Positions 25,955 through 35,290 of a stretch of DNA of 64,000 bases are shown in pieces. Location: positions 68,102 through 132,101 of the forward strand of contig CAJUPT010000002.1 of NCBI GenBank assembly GCA_910588405.1. Reading direction: 5' to 3'. The stretch is from an uncultured Lachnospiraceae bacterium (lineage in GTDB: Bacteria > Bacillota > Clostridia > Lachnospirales > Lachnospiraceae). Position 1 is the first letter of the stretch. Each line of letters starts with the position of its first letter. A program made the position numbers and the translations under genes. The notes beneath the pieces are model-generated. The model ran no database searches. It was not told the origin of the DNA and was given only the letters and a program-made list of their open reading frames with translations.

Positions 25955-27799
25955 CTAATATATCTTTATAAAAACATGATCAATATTGTGCATATTTAAC
26001 AACTTTTCCTCTCGATTATGGCAAGTAAATAGGAATATTTGACCTTTATAGTTTTGTTCCAACCACAATAACGCCTGCTCCAAACGCTCGTCGTCATAGA
26101 GGGCGAAGCTGTCGTCCAGGAAAAGAGGAACCGACTGATCCGGCCAGAAGCAGTCCACCAGCGCCAGGCGGAGAGCCAGATAAACCTGCTCCACCGTCCC
26201 CCGGCTAAGCGCATGCAAGGGCAAATTACGTTTTTCGGACCTGATGTACAGATTCAGGTTGTCATCTACAGCCATATAGTCATATGCGCCCTGGGTAAGG
26301 CTTGAGAGTATATCAGAACAGCTTTTATTCAGCCGCGGCACAAAGCTTATGTGATAGTCCTCTGCTATGGACCGTATGGTAGAGATCGCCGTTTTTACCG
26401 CCTCAATTTCCAGAGAAATCTCGTTATTTTTCCTTTGCTGTGCTTTAAGGACCTCCTGTCTGTTCAGCGCGTTCTGTAATTGCTCCTGATTTTGTTCATT
26501 CGTCCAGTCCGCACGGGAAAGTCCTTCCAGCATACGGAGAATCCGGTTTTCTTCTTCCTGTAAGGAACGAATACTGCTTTCCAGCTCAGCACAGAGTGTC
26601 TGGCTGCTTTTAACCCTGTCAATCATGGAGATGGAATCGTTCAGCCTGTTTTTCAGCCGGTCATAATTGCCAGGCCGAATTTCCCGCGTACCAAGATAAA
26701 CAGAAAAAAGATTGCGCAGCTGCTCCCTGGCCTGGTTCCAAAGCCAGCCATGACGACGCAGAGATAAAAGAAGCCTGCCTGCCGCGAAAAAAAGTACGCA
26801 CAACAGGATCAGGAAAGGTACGGGTAAATAACTGTCATTGGAAAAATTAGCATTTGTCAGAAAGATCGTGAAAAAGGACGCGGCAAACATTCCAATCGCT
26901 AATAATAAAAGCAGCCCCCGCATCAGCGGATGACGGGTAAAGCGATATGCGCCTTTATAGCGAAAATAGGCGGAATAAGACCGGTCAGCCACCGCTTCCA
27001 CCTGCTGCAGCTGTTCGACAGATTCCACACCATTATCCTCAAGCCGCTGTTTCCAAGCCTGAACCCGATCAGAAAGAATCCGGTAATCCGCTCTTTTTTC
27101 CTCAAGTCCGGTCTGAAGCAGCTGCAGTTGTTCCCGCAGTTTCAGACTCTGTCCTTCCGCCGTGTGCGCAAGCAACTGCTGGTTCAGCCTTTGGATCTCA
27201 GCTGAAAGAGCGTCGTACGCCTTCTGGTCGACAGGAACCAGCTGGGCGGATAACTGTTTTTTCTGCATGGTTAACGCGGCGATCGCTGCAGCGACATCCA
27301 CATTGCCCGAACCGGCATTGTGAAGATTGCTGATGTAATTTTTCAGCGCATCCGCCATAGCCGGGGATGTCTCTCCCCGCAGCTGACCGATGCTAACCGT
27401 ATTGTCATAAGTAACCTCTGTCAGACCGTTTCGCATCTGACTGACAAAGTCGGCGTCTGCCGGAACCGGTTTGTTTCTGGTTTCATCAAAAATTTCCAGG
27501 TTTTTGGGATCAACAAGAAAGTTCCGTGTGAACTGGCAAACCCGGCCTTCCTGAGAAAGTCTGAGGGAACCGCCATAATCGCCAGAGGATATCCAGGGCA
27601 TATACCTGCTGTATTCATCAGAGTGGGCTGCCCGGCCCTTTTTCCGTTCCATGCCGAATAACATGCTGCGAAGGAATGTATGTAAGGTGGATTTACCCGC
27701 CCCGTTCTTTCCATACAATATATTTATATGATCACCAAAGGCAAAAGAAGTTTGGTGGAATTTACCAAAATGTCGAATATTGGTCTCTAGTATTTTCAA
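25955..27799 (-). CDS. yhaN: YhaN-like SMC/Rad50-type ATPase
   Basis: 614 residues, starting at a TTG preceded by GGAG. Walker A (GKNGAGKST, about 35), then a coiled-coil interrupted around residues 290-350 by two hydrophobic segments, and a C-terminal half with the ABC signature LSRGTVEQVYLALR, Walker B LFLDDSF and the H-loop TCHNREE. It is the ATPase partner of the YhaO-like nuclease encoded just upstream, similar in principle to Rad50/SbcC. It is much shorter than Bacillus YhaN (about 960 residues), and the internal membrane segment suggests membrane attachment. Likely role: DNA repair or end processing. Confidence 0.85.
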   Translation of the reverse strand: MKILETNIRHFGKFHQTSFAFGDHINILYGKNGAGKSTLHTFLRSMLFGMERKKGRAAHSDEYSRYMPWISSGDYGGSLRLSQEGRVCQFTRNFLVDPKNLEIFDETRNKPVPADADFVSQMRNGLTEVTYDNTVSIGQLRGETSPAMADALKNYISNLHNAGSGNVDVAAAIAALTMQKKQLSAQLVPVDQKAYDALSAEIQRLNQQLLAHTAEGQSLKLREQLQLLQTGLEEKRADYRILSDRVQAWKQRLEDNGVESVEQLQQVEAVADRSYSAYFRYKGAYRFTRHPLMRGLLLLLAIGMFAASFFTIFLTNANFSNDSYLPVPFLILLCVLFFAAGRLLLSLRRHGWLWNQAREQLRNLFSVYLGTREIRPGNYDRLKNRLNDSISMIDRVKSSQTLCAELESSIRSLQEEENRILRMLEGLSRADWTNEQNQEQLQNALNRQEVLKAQQRKNNEISLEIEAVKTAISTIRSIAEDYHISFVPRLNKSCSDILSSLTQGAYDYMAVDDNLNLYIRSEKRNLPLHALSRGTVEQVYLALRLALVDCFWPDQSVPLFLDDSFALYDDERLEQALLWLEQNYKGQIFLFTCHNREEKLLNMHNIDHVFIKIY

Positions 27800-27836
27800 G
27801 CTGAAGGTTCTCCTATGTAAAGCTTTATGGAACGAT

Positions 27837-28976
27837 CTATTTTCTTTGTGCAGTATCTAACAACGCTTTTACGCCATAATACAGCGCCTTGCTGCGAATC
27901 TGCTGTTCCTGCTGCTGCGATGCCGCAGCCCCCTTCTGTGATGCGTCTGTATATGGCCGCATCATCTCATCAGAAGTCAGCGCCTTGATATACGCGCCGA
28001 TCAGATCATCGGCATGATCCCGGGCCAAACGGGCAAAATCATAATCCGGCTCTGTCAAATCCTGAAAATCCAGGATCTTCAGATGCGGAGCTGACAAAGC
28101 TGCCGGAACCCCACCGGAAAAATCGTGGCCAAACTGAATGTCCGGGTCCTTTCGGCCGGTCAAACGTATTTTGTAAATATTGTTTTCACCCTTCTGCCGG
28201 ATCGCCTTCAATATGGTTTCCATTAAAATCATAGAGGTAGTGGCTGGCTGCACCCGGAATTCCATGGGAATATATTCCGCCGACGCAAAAGGAACCCACC
28301 GCACCTTTGTCTGTTCCCTGGTAATCTCTGCGATCACAAAGCCATGAGAACCGTAATCATTGGGCTCGATGGGCTCTAAAGAGCCTGGATTTACAATACC
28401 GTCGGAAAAGTTCATATCCGGCTTATGGATATGTCCCAAGGCAACATAATGAAAACCAGCCTGTGCCAGCTGATTTCTGTTGTAGGGCCGGTGGGCCGCA
28501 TCTCCGCCATGGGCCAGAAGAATATGAATATCTTCTGCCGGTTCCAGCGGAATCGGTGTATAGAGCGGCTCTTTATCCTCCTTGCTGTGGTAGCTGCGTC
28601 CGTAAACGGTGGTGTGAAGCTCGGGAAAACGTATTTTTTGCAGCTGCATATCCTGGAAGAAAATTACCTGGGGACACCATGTAAACTGCCGATAGTTAGA
28701 TCTGTCGGTAATACAGTCATGATTACCGGCGATCATAACTACTTTTGTATGCGTCAGCCGGGAAAACAGGGCGTTTACCTCTTTTAATTCCCGCAGAAGA
28801 GGCTGCCGGTGAAACAGATCGCCTGCAATCAGCAGAAGATCCGCCTGCTCTTCCTCCGTACGGGCCAATACCTTAGCAAAGGTCTGCCAGAGAGCATCGG
28901 CCCGGGCTTTGGACCAGGGATGGCCGGTATCAGGCGCAGCGCCCAAATGAGGATCTGCGATGTGGACTAATTTCAT
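27837..28976 (-). CDS. yhaO: YhaO/SbcD-type metallophosphoesterase nuclease
   Basis: 379 residues with the calcineurin-like phosphoesterase motifs in order: DPHLGA, LLIAGDLFHR, GNHDC, and LGHIHKP, which bind two metal ions. The C-terminal ~130 residues form the capping region. It should be the Mre11-like nuclease of the YhaO-YhaN complex, acting on DNA ends. It sits between asnS and yhaN; GGAG lies seven nucleotides before its ATG, and the asnS stop is 12 nt upstream, so all three are one operon. Confidence 0.9.
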   Translation of the reverse strand: MKLVHIADPHLGAAPDTGHPWSKARADALWQTFAKVLARTEEEQADLLLIAGDLFHRQPLLRELKEVNALFSRLTHTKVVMIAGNHDCITDRSNYRQFTWCPQVIFFQDMQLQKIRFPELHTTVYGRSYHSKEDKEPLYTPIPLEPAEDIHILLAHGGDAAHRPYNRNQLAQAGFHYVALGHIHKPDMNFSDGIVNPGSLEPIEPNDYGSHGFVIAEITREQTKVRWVPFASAEYIPMEFRVQPATTSMILMETILKAIRQKGENNIYKIRLTGRKDPDIQFGHDFSGGVPAALSAPHLKILDFQDLTEPDYDFARLARDHADDLIGAYIKALTSDEMMRPYTDASQKGAAASQQQEQQIRSKALYYGVKALLDTAQRK

Positions 28977-28988
28977 GGCAAGTCTCCG

Positions 28989-30383
28989 CTACAGTTCGCA
29001 GTTCCCCACGGTTCTGGGGAAAGGAACAACGTCACGGATATTGGACATGCCAGTCAGGTACATAACAGCCCGCTCAAACCCTAAGCCAAAACCGGAATGA
29101 CGCACGGAACCATATTTGCGCAGGTCAAGATAAAAGGTATAGTCCTCCTTCTTTAATCCCAGCTCCTCCATACGAGCGGTCAGCTTTTCCAGATTATCCT
29201 CACGCTGGCTGCCGCCGATGATCTCACCGATGCCGGGCACCAGGCAATCCATGGCAGCCACGGTCTTATTATCTTCGTTCATCTTCATATAAAATGCCTT
29301 GATTTCCTTCGGATAATCGGTGACAAAAACAGGGCGCTTAAAAATCTGCTCGGTCAGATACCGCTCATGCTCGGTCTGCAGGTCACAGCCCCAGGATACC
29401 TTATAATCAAAGGAATCATTGTGCTTCTCAAGAAGCTCCACCGCTTCAGTATAAGTCACATGGCCGAAGTCGGCATTTAAAACCCCGTTCAGCCGGTCGA
29501 TCAGGCCCTTGTCCACAAACTGGTTGAAGAAAGCCATTTCCTCGGGCGCATGCTCCATTACATAGGAGATAATGTATTTCAGCATCTGCTCGGCCACGGC
29601 CATATTATCGTTCAAATCAGCAAAAGCCATTTCAGGCTCGATCATCCAGAATTCGGCCGCGTGGCGGGTGGTGTTGGAATTTTCCGCACGGAAAGTAGGG
29701 CCGAAGGTATAAGTATTTTTAAAGGCCATGCAGTAGGTTTCCACATTTAACTGACCGCTGACGGTCAGGCTGGTCTCCTTACCAAAAAAATCCTTGGAAT
29801 AATCGATGGTTCCATCCTCAGCCTTCGGCAAGTTTTCCATATCCAAAGTGGTGACACGGAACATCTCCCCTGCGCCTTCGCAGTCGCTGGCCGTGATCAG
29901 CGGCGTGTGGACATAGATGAAATCCTGCTTCTGGAAAAATTCATGGATGGCAAACGCAATCTGGGAACGTACCCGGAACACTGCCTGAAACGTATTCGTC
30001 CTGGGGCGCAGATGGGGAATCGTCCGCAGAAATTCAAAGCCGTGCCGTTTCTTTTGTAACGGATAGTCAGGTGCAGAGGCTCCTTCCACCGTAACGGTGT
30101 CAGCCTGCAACTCAAAAGCCTGCTTCGCCTCCGGAGTGGCCACCAGCGTACCCTCCGCAATGATAGCCGCGCCTACGTTCAGCTTTGAAACTTCCTGGAA
30201 ATTCTCCATCGTATCATGGAATACGATCTGAAGAGGTTCAAAAAATGTGCCGTCAGACAGTACGATAAAGCCAAATGCCTTGGAACCCCTCACGCTGCGC
30301 ACCCATCCGCCGACTTTTATGGTCCGATCCACATAGTTATCCGTATTTCGAAACAGATCGCGAATATTTATTAAATCCATCAT
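28989..30383 (-). CDS. asnS: Asparaginyl-tRNA synthetase
   Basis: 464 residues, a class II aminoacyl-tRNA synthetase. The N-terminal OB-fold anticodon-binding domain (about 18-100; VKGGWVRS-type) is followed by the catalytic domain with motif 2 (GPTFRAENSNTTRHAAEFW) and motif 3 (GFGLGFERAVMYLTG). The motifs are those of AsnRS rather than AspRS. It charges tRNA-Asn in the cytoplasm. GGAGG precedes tandem ATGs at 30383 and 30380. It heads the asnS-yhaO-yhaN operon. Confidence 0.96.
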   Translation of the reverse strand: MMDLINIRDLFRNTDNYVDRTIKVGGWVRSVRGSKAFGFIVLSDGTFFEPLQIVFHDTMENFQEVSKLNVGAAIIAEGTLVATPEAKQAFELQADTVTVEGASAPDYPLQKKRHGFEFLRTIPHLRPRTNTFQAVFRVRSQIAFAIHEFFQKQDFIYVHTPLITASDCEGAGEMFRVTTLDMENLPKAEDGTIDYSKDFFGKETSLTVSGQLNVETYCMAFKNTYTFGPTFRAENSNTTRHAAEFWMIEPEMAFADLNDNMAVAEQMLKYIISYVMEHAPEEMAFFNQFVDKGLIDRLNGVLNADFGHVTYTEAVELLEKHNDSFDYKVSWGCDLQTEHERYLTEQIFKRPVFVTDYPKEIKAFYMKMNEDNKTVAAMDCLVPGIGEIIGGSQREDNLEKLTARMEELGLKKEDYTFYLDLRKYGSVRHSGFGLGFERAVMYLTGMSNIRDVVPFPRTVGNCEL

Positions 30384-30489
30384 TGATTTCCTCCAAAATT
30401 TTTAAAATTAGAATTTCTCCCTGTCGTAATGTAAACAATATAGGGAAACAGCATATGACATGCTGATGATATCGTTGCGGCTAACCATC

Positions 30490-30518
30490 ATTATATACGA
30501 TTTAAGCGGCCGATTCAA
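30490..30518 (-). promoter_or_regulatory. Promoter of the asnS-yhaO-yhaN operon
   Basis: TTGAAT (30513-30518) and TATAAT (30490-30495) on the minus strand with 17-nt spacing. The leader to the asnS ATG is about 100 nt. CAGCAT atgac ATGCTG (30449-30465), a small palindrome, lies within that leader and upstream of the divergent uxaC, but has no assigned role. No T-box core is visible. Confidence 0.75.
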
Positions 30519-30627
30519 GGGCGAAACTCGAAAAGATAAGCGGAAAAGAGCAGCCAGAAAGCAAGTCTGAATCGGGCACGCAGGGAACGGCGGCGGCAAA
30601 ACTTAGAAAAAGGAGGCATCAATCATT

Positions 30628-32064
30628 ATGCAGGCAAAATCATTTATGGACCAGGACTTTCTTCTGTCCACAAATACGGCAAAAAAATGTTATCATGAGT
30701 GGGCGGAAAGGTTGCCAGTTCTGGATTACCATTGCCATATTAACCCAGAGGATATCGCCCTGGACAGGAAATTCGACACGATTACCCAGGTTTGGCTGGG
30801 AGGCGACCATTATAAATGGCGGCAGATGCGCGCAAACGGCGTGGCGGAGGAATACATTACCGGTCGCGCCTCTGACCGGGAAAAATTCCAAAAATGGGCG
30901 GAAACCCTTCCCATGGCCATCGGCAATCCGCTGTACCACTGGAGCCATCTGGAGCTGAAACGATATTTCGGCTACGACGGCTGTTTAAACGGCGACACAG
31001 CCGAGGAGGTATGGAATCTGTGCAACCAAAAATTAAAGGAGGATTCCACGAGCGTGCGAAATCTGATCCGCCGCTGCCGGGTGAGACTTTTGTGCACCAC
31101 CGACGACCCTTCGGATGATTTAAAATGGCACCAGGCGATTGCTGCCGATCCTTTCTGTGAACTGAAAGTGCTCCCCACCTGGCGGCCGGACCGAGCCATG
31201 AATATGGAGAAACCAGATTTTCCAAAATATATGTGGTGGCTGGGTGAGACAGCTGGCATGAAAATAGACAGCTTTGAAGCGCTGAAGGAGGCATTGGGGA
31301 AGCGGATGGACTATTTTCAGTCCATGGGCTGCCTGGCCGCTGACCACGGACTGGAATATGTGCCTTTTGCGCCGGCTTCTTTGCAGGAGGTCGAGCAGAT
31401 TTTCGCTAAGCGGCTGGCAGAGCCAGAATACCTGCCAGACAGGACGGAACTAGATCAGTTTAAGACAGCCTTTTTGCTGTTCTGCGGACAGGAATACAGC
31501 CGCCGGGGATGGGTGATGCAGATCCATTATGGCTGTAAACGGAATAATAACCGTCGGATGTATGAGAAGTTGGGGCCGGATACCGGGTTTGACTGTATTG
31601 GGGGACGGGGCTCTACAAATGCCCTGACGGATTTTATGAATTGCCTGGAATACAGGGATACGCTGCCAAAAACCATCATTTATTCGTTAAATCCCAATGA
31701 TGACACGGCCATCGGAACCGTCATCGGCTGTTTCCAGAACGGTGCGGCCGGAATCCCGGGGAAAATTCAGCATGGTTCCGCCTGGTGGTTTAATGACAAT
31801 CAAAGGGGTATGGCTGCCCAGATGACAAATCTTGCAAATCAGGGACTTCTGGGTAATTTCATCGGGATGCTGACAGATTCCAGAAGCTTTGTGTCCTATA
31901 CCAGACATGAATATTTCAGAAGAATTCTCTGCGACCTGATCGGCGGCTGGGTTGAGCAGGGGGAATATCCGGAGGATTGGGACATGCTAGAGAGAATCAT
32001 CAAAGGAATATGCTATAACAATGCGGTAAGGTTTTTTGGATTTCCCGTACCGGAAGAAACGTAA
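30628..32064 (+). CDS. uxaC: Glucuronate isomerase
   Basis: 478 residues, the length of UxaC. The start MQAKSFMDQDFLLS and the metal-binding YHCHINPEDI, with LGGDHYKWRQMRANG, are family signatures; the amidohydrolase-fold C-terminal part includes TDSRSFVSYTRHEYFRR. It interconverts D-glucuronate/D-fructuronate and D-galacturonate/D-tagaturonate, the first step of uronate catabolism. No other uronate gene lies nearby, so it is probably a stand-alone gene supplying a pathway encoded elsewhere. GGAGG lies about 11 nt before the ATG. Confidence 0.95.
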   Translation: MQAKSFMDQDFLLSTNTAKKCYHEWAERLPVLDYHCHINPEDIALDRKFDTITQVWLGGDHYKWRQMRANGVAEEYITGRASDREKFQKWAETLPMAIGNPLYHWSHLELKRYFGYDGCLNGDTAEEVWNLCNQKLKEDSTSVRNLIRRCRVRLLCTTDDPSDDLKWHQAIAADPFCELKVLPTWRPDRAMNMEKPDFPKYMWWLGETAGMKIDSFEALKEALGKRMDYFQSMGCLAADHGLEYVPFAPASLQEVEQIFAKRLAEPEYLPDRTELDQFKTAFLLFCGQEYSRRGWVMQIHYGCKRNNNRRMYEKLGPDTGFDCIGGRGSTNALTDFMNCLEYRDTLPKTIIYSLNPNDDTAIGTVIGCFQNGAAGIPGKIQHGSAWWFNDNQRGMAAQMTNLANQGLLGNFIGMLTDSRSFVSYTRHEYFRRILCDLIGGWVEQGEYPEDWDMLERIIKGICYNNAVRFFGFPVPEET

Positions 32065-32148
32065 AAATATCGGCCCTGTTGTAAAATTTATTCCGCATGG
32101 TCAGCATTCAAGAAAATATTTTGTATAACATCTCCCTCAAATTTTTGC

Positions 32149-32154
32149 TATAAT
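32149..32154 (+). promoter_or_regulatory. Possible -10 box of the HAD/PepSY operon
   Basis: TATAAT (32149-32154) lies 35 nt before the HAD gene ATG; no clear -35 box at the proper distance. Confidence 0.4.
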
Positions 32155-32189
32155 AGAAATTATCAGAGCAAGAAAGGGGGAGGCTTAAG

Positions 32190-33029
32190 ATGAAGCAACG
32201 CAATGGACAAAAGGCGCTTTTTTTCGACATAGACGGAACGATTTTAAGCGAAATCAACCAAACAATCCCAGGAAGCGCTAAGGCTGCCATCGGCGAGGCT
32301 GTCAGACAGGGGCATCTGGTATTTATCAACACAGGGCGGACATTATGTACCATTCCTGCGGAAGTGCTAGAGATGAAGTTTAACGGTTTTCTGTGTGGCT
32401 GCGGAACGGATCTTGTCTATAACGGCGAGCATTTATTTTACCGAGATGTGCCGGAGGAAGAAGGGAGGCCGTTCCTTAAGCTGATTGCTCAGTGCAATAT
32501 GGACGCTGTTTTAGAAGGCCGAGACAGCATTTATTTTCAGGATCACAGTTCCAGGTTCCCGGCAGTGACAGAGATTTACGGGGCTTCCGCTGAGAAAATC
32601 CAAGTGCATGTGGGATGGGACAACATTTATCCGGTGTTCAGCAAATTAATCGCCTTTGGCGATGCGGACAGCCATGACGAAGAATTTTGCCGGGAATCAG
32701 CCCGGTGGTTTGACGTGGTCCACCGGGGCGGCCAGTTTTATGAGCTGGTGCCGAAGGGACATTCCAAGGCGAAGGTCATCGATTATGTGCTGGAGCATTT
32801 TGGAATCCGTCGGGAGAATGCCTGGGTATTCGGCGACAGCGGCAATGATTTGTCCATGTTCGAGGCGGTTCCAAATGCCGTGGCGATGGGAAAGCACGAC
32901 CCGGTTCTGGAGCCCTATGCCTCTTATATCACGGAAACCGTAGAGGCGGACGGACTGTATCGGGCCATGGTCGCATTGGGACTGATTCCGGAACTGACGG
33001 AATGGGAAATCGAAAGGAGAAAAGCATGA
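32190..33029 (+). CDS. HAD-IIB (Cof-type) phosphatase
   Basis: 279 residues of the haloacid dehalogenase superfamily, Cof subfamily. The N-terminal LFFDIDGTIL carries the nucleophile and acid-base Asp pair; the late FGDSGNDLSMF contains the Mg-binding aspartates. A C2B cap lies between. The substrate is probably a sugar phosphate or similar small phosphate ester, as in Cof/YidA proteins, but cannot be named. GGGGGAGG precedes the ATG. The following lipoprotein gene begins within its stop codon (ATGA). Confidence 0.88.
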   Translation: MKQRNGQKALFFDIDGTILSEINQTIPGSAKAAIGEAVRQGHLVFINTGRTLCTIPAEVLEMKFNGFLCGCGTDLVYNGEHLFYRDVPEEEGRPFLKLIAQCNMDAVLEGRDSIYFQDHSSRFPAVTEIYGASAEKIQVHVGWDNIYPVFSKLIAFGDADSHDEEFCRESARWFDVVHRGGQFYELVPKGHSKAKVIDYVLEHFGIRRENAWVFGDSGNDLSMFEAVPNAVAMGKHDPVLEPYASYITETVEADGLYRAMVALGLIPELTEWEIERRKA

Positions 33030-33814
33030 GAAAAAATAGGGCAGGAAAATGGTATGGTGTCATCTGCATCGCTGTGATGATTTTATCTCTGGCCGGCTGT
33101 GGGAAAAACGGAGCGCCTGCGCAGAGTACGACCGAAAGCCCGGAGACTGGAAACAAAAGTAGCGAGGCCGTGACGGAAGGGACAACAGCGGCCGAGACAC
33201 AACCCGTACGGACAACAGCATCTGAAACCCAGCCCGTACAGGCAGCGGCACCGGATGCACAAACGGGCGGAGCACAGGCCGCAGCACCGCAGCAGCCTGC
33301 CGGAAACCAAACGCCTGCCGCTGCACAAGGCCAGGGCATAACCGAGGAGGATGCAAAACAGATTGCCTTACGGCATGCCAACGTCAGCGAATCAGACGCC
33401 GTATACATGCAGGTGAAGCTGGAACGGGATCACGGACGCGACGAGTACGATGTGGAATTTTATGCCGGGAACACAGAGTATGATTATGAAATCGACGCGG
33501 CAACCGGAGAAATCCTTTCTTTCGATTATGACGCGGAATCCTACACGCCTCCCGCGGCCCAGGGCCAAGCAGGGAACGCCGCCGGTTCACAAAACAGCCA
33601 GACCTCATATATCTCGGCTGACCAGGCAAAGGCGGCGGCATTTGCCCATGCCAATGTAAATGAGAAGGACGTAAGCAAATTAGAGGTAGACTTTGACCAG
33701 GATCACGGCAAAGCGGAATATGAAGTGAAATTTGACGTGGCAAACATGGAATATGAATACGAGATCGACGCGGTGACAGGGGAAGTCATCAGCTACGAGA
33801 TGGACCACGATTAA
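33026..33814 (+). CDS. PepSY-domain lipoprotein
   Basis: 262 residues. Residues 1-25 form a lipoprotein signal peptide with an LAGC lipobox, so the Cys is lipidated and the protein sits on the outer face of the membrane. A Thr/Gln/Ala-rich spacer (about 30-105) precedes two PepSY repeats, the first starting ITEEDAKQIALRHANVSESD, the second ISADQAKAAAFAHANVNEKD, each ending in ATGEIL/VTGEVI. PepSY domains often act as inhibitors of proteases or are linked to envelope stress. Starts in the HAD stop (4-nt overlap) with AAAGGAG in front. Confidence 0.88.
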   Translation: MRKNRAGKWYGVICIAVMILSLAGCGKNGAPAQSTTESPETGNKSSEAVTEGTTAAETQPVRTTASETQPVQAAAPDAQTGGAQAAAPQQPAGNQTPAAAQGQGITEEDAKQIALRHANVSESDAVYMQVKLERDHGRDEYDVEFYAGNTEYDYEIDAATGEILSFDYDAESYTPPAAQGQAGNAAGSQNSQTSYISADQAKAAAFAHANVNEKDVSKLEVDFDQDHGKAEYEVKFDVANMEYEYEIDAVTGEVISYEMDHD

Positions 33815-33819
33815 CAATC

Positions 33820-33854
33820 ATGCTGGGAAGGGCATTCAGCCCGCTTCCCAGCAT
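33820..33854. terminator. Inverted repeat between convergent genes
   Basis: ATGCTGGGAAG (33820-33830) pairs perfectly with CTTCCCAGCAT (33844-33854). The right arm lies inside the last codons of the HD-GYP gene (stop at 33836). It lies 6 nt after the PepSY stop, but no good T-run follows on either strand, so it may terminate weakly or block read-through between the convergent genes. Confidence 0.45.
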
Positions 33855-35290
33855 CTGCTCTTAATAAACAGCTCTGTCAGCCCCAAATCCAGCTTCCCTT
33901 CCTGTTCCGCCATGGCTTTCAGGATCGAAAGCGCCCTGTCCACCGGCATAGCCCGCTTATAAGGCCGGTCATCTGCCACCAGGGAATCGAAAATATCCAA
34001 AATGGTGATCATACGCACTTCATAGGGAATCTCCTCAGCCCGCTTATGCTTCGGATATCCTGTCCCGTTCAGGAACTCATGATGGGCAGAGGCCCACTCC
34101 CGCACATGGGAGAGGCTGCCGGAAAAATGGATCTGTGACAGCAGCCGGTCCGTGACGGACACATGCTCCTCCATAATTTCCCGTTCTTCCTCGGAGAGGG
34201 TCCCCTTCCGAATAGAAAGCATCCTGTATTCCTCCGGCTCAATCCATGGATGCGCCTCGCCGTCTTCGTCTATGTAATCCCGCTTTTGCAGCTCCTTAAG
34301 CCCCTCTAAAAGCGTGTCCTGCACAAAGCCGGTCCCATTAATCTCCTCTATCAGCTCCCAGGCTCTTCGTGTCTCTGATATCCGCTTTTCTTTCTCCTCC
34401 ACGGTCATCCGCCCGGCCAGGCAGTCGATTTCAGCCCGAAGGCGGATCACTTCCAGCCGGTGGGCTATGTCCGCATGCTGGTTCGGGAACAGCCGTTTCG
34501 CCTTGTTCATCACCTCAAGAGGAGTGACTAGCTTTCCGATATCATGGAGGAGAATGCTCATAAGGAACTCTTCCTTTTCTTCCTGGGAAAATGCCTTCTC
34601 ACCCTCGCAGGTGCCAAGGTAATCTACAAATCGTCCTCCACACTCGGCCATATGCCTGGCATGACTGGCATTATAAGGTGTCCGCTCATCGATGGCCGAG
34701 GACATCACCCGCACAAAGGACTGGAACAGCTCCTTAATCTCTTCCATATAACGGACATTCTGGATGGTAATGGCCGCCTGGGAGGCCACAGATTCCATTA
34801 CCAGCGCCATGTCTGGGGCAAAGGCACATACGCTGCCATTCTCATCCAGGGCATTGATCAGCTGGAGCACGCCGATCCGCCCTCCTTCCCGGTTCCGCAT
34901 AGGAACTACCAGCATGGAACGGGTATTGTAGCCCGTCATGGCGTCATAGCGGATCGGGCCGGAAAAATCATAATCTTTATTATCCTTCACATCTTCTATA
35001 CAGATGGTTCGGTTATCCAAAAGAGCCATGGCGCACACATTGCTCCGATTTAAGGGCACCGGCGGAAGCTCTGGCCTTCCTTTTGTCCCTCCCGAGTAGG
35101 TTTTCAGCGTATCGTTGCGCATAATCTCAAAAGCCAGCGCATCCCCATCCTTAAGATACAGTGTCCCCGCATCGCAATGGGCAAGCTCCATCACACACTC
35201 CAAAATCCGTTCCAGCAGGCGGTTCGGATCTCGCTCAGCGGATAGAAGCACGCCTACCTTTAAGATTTTTTCCATATCCTCCTGTCTCAT
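33836..35290 (-). CDS. GAF-HD-GYP protein (cyclic-di-GMP phosphodiesterase-like)
   Basis: 484 residues from the ATG at 35290, which overlaps the MBL gene stop by four nucleotides. An N-terminal GAF domain (about 10-175) may sense a small molecule; the C-terminal HD-GYP domain has LLHDIGK (the HD metal pair) and HHEFLNGTGYP. The GYP motif carries Asn where Asp is usual (HHExxDGxGYP). These enzymes hydrolyse cyclic-di-GMP or related cyclic dinucleotides; activity here is a prediction. It is the last gene of the cyclase-MBL-HD-GYP operon. Confidence 0.88.
   Translation of the reverse strand: MRQEDMEKILKVGVLLSAERDPNRLLERILECVMELAHCDAGTLYLKDGDALAFEIMRNDTLKTYSGGTKGRPELPPVPLNRSNVCAMALLDNRTICIEDVKDNKDYDFSGPIRYDAMTGYNTRSMLVVPMRNREGGRIGVLQLINALDENGSVCAFAPDMALVMESVASQAAITIQNVRYMEEIKELFQSFVRVMSSAIDERTPYNASHARHMAECGGRFVDYLGTCEGEKAFSQEEKEEFLMSILLHDIGKLVTPLEVMNKAKRLFPNQHADIAHRLEVIRLRAEIDCLAGRMTVEEKEKRISETRRAWELIEEINGTGFVQDTLLEGLKELQKRDYIDEDGEAHPWIEPEEYRMLSIRKGTLSEEEREIMEEHVSVTDRLLSQIHFSGSLSHVREWASAHHEFLNGTGYPKHKRAEEIPYEVRMITILDIFDSLVADDRPYKRAMPVDRALSILKAMAEQEGKLDLGLTELFIKSRCWEAG

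Noticed and set aside
30384..30627. T-box leader before asnS
   Set aside because: No T-box core (TGGNACCGCG-like) or specifier hairpin seen; just a promoter and a short leader.
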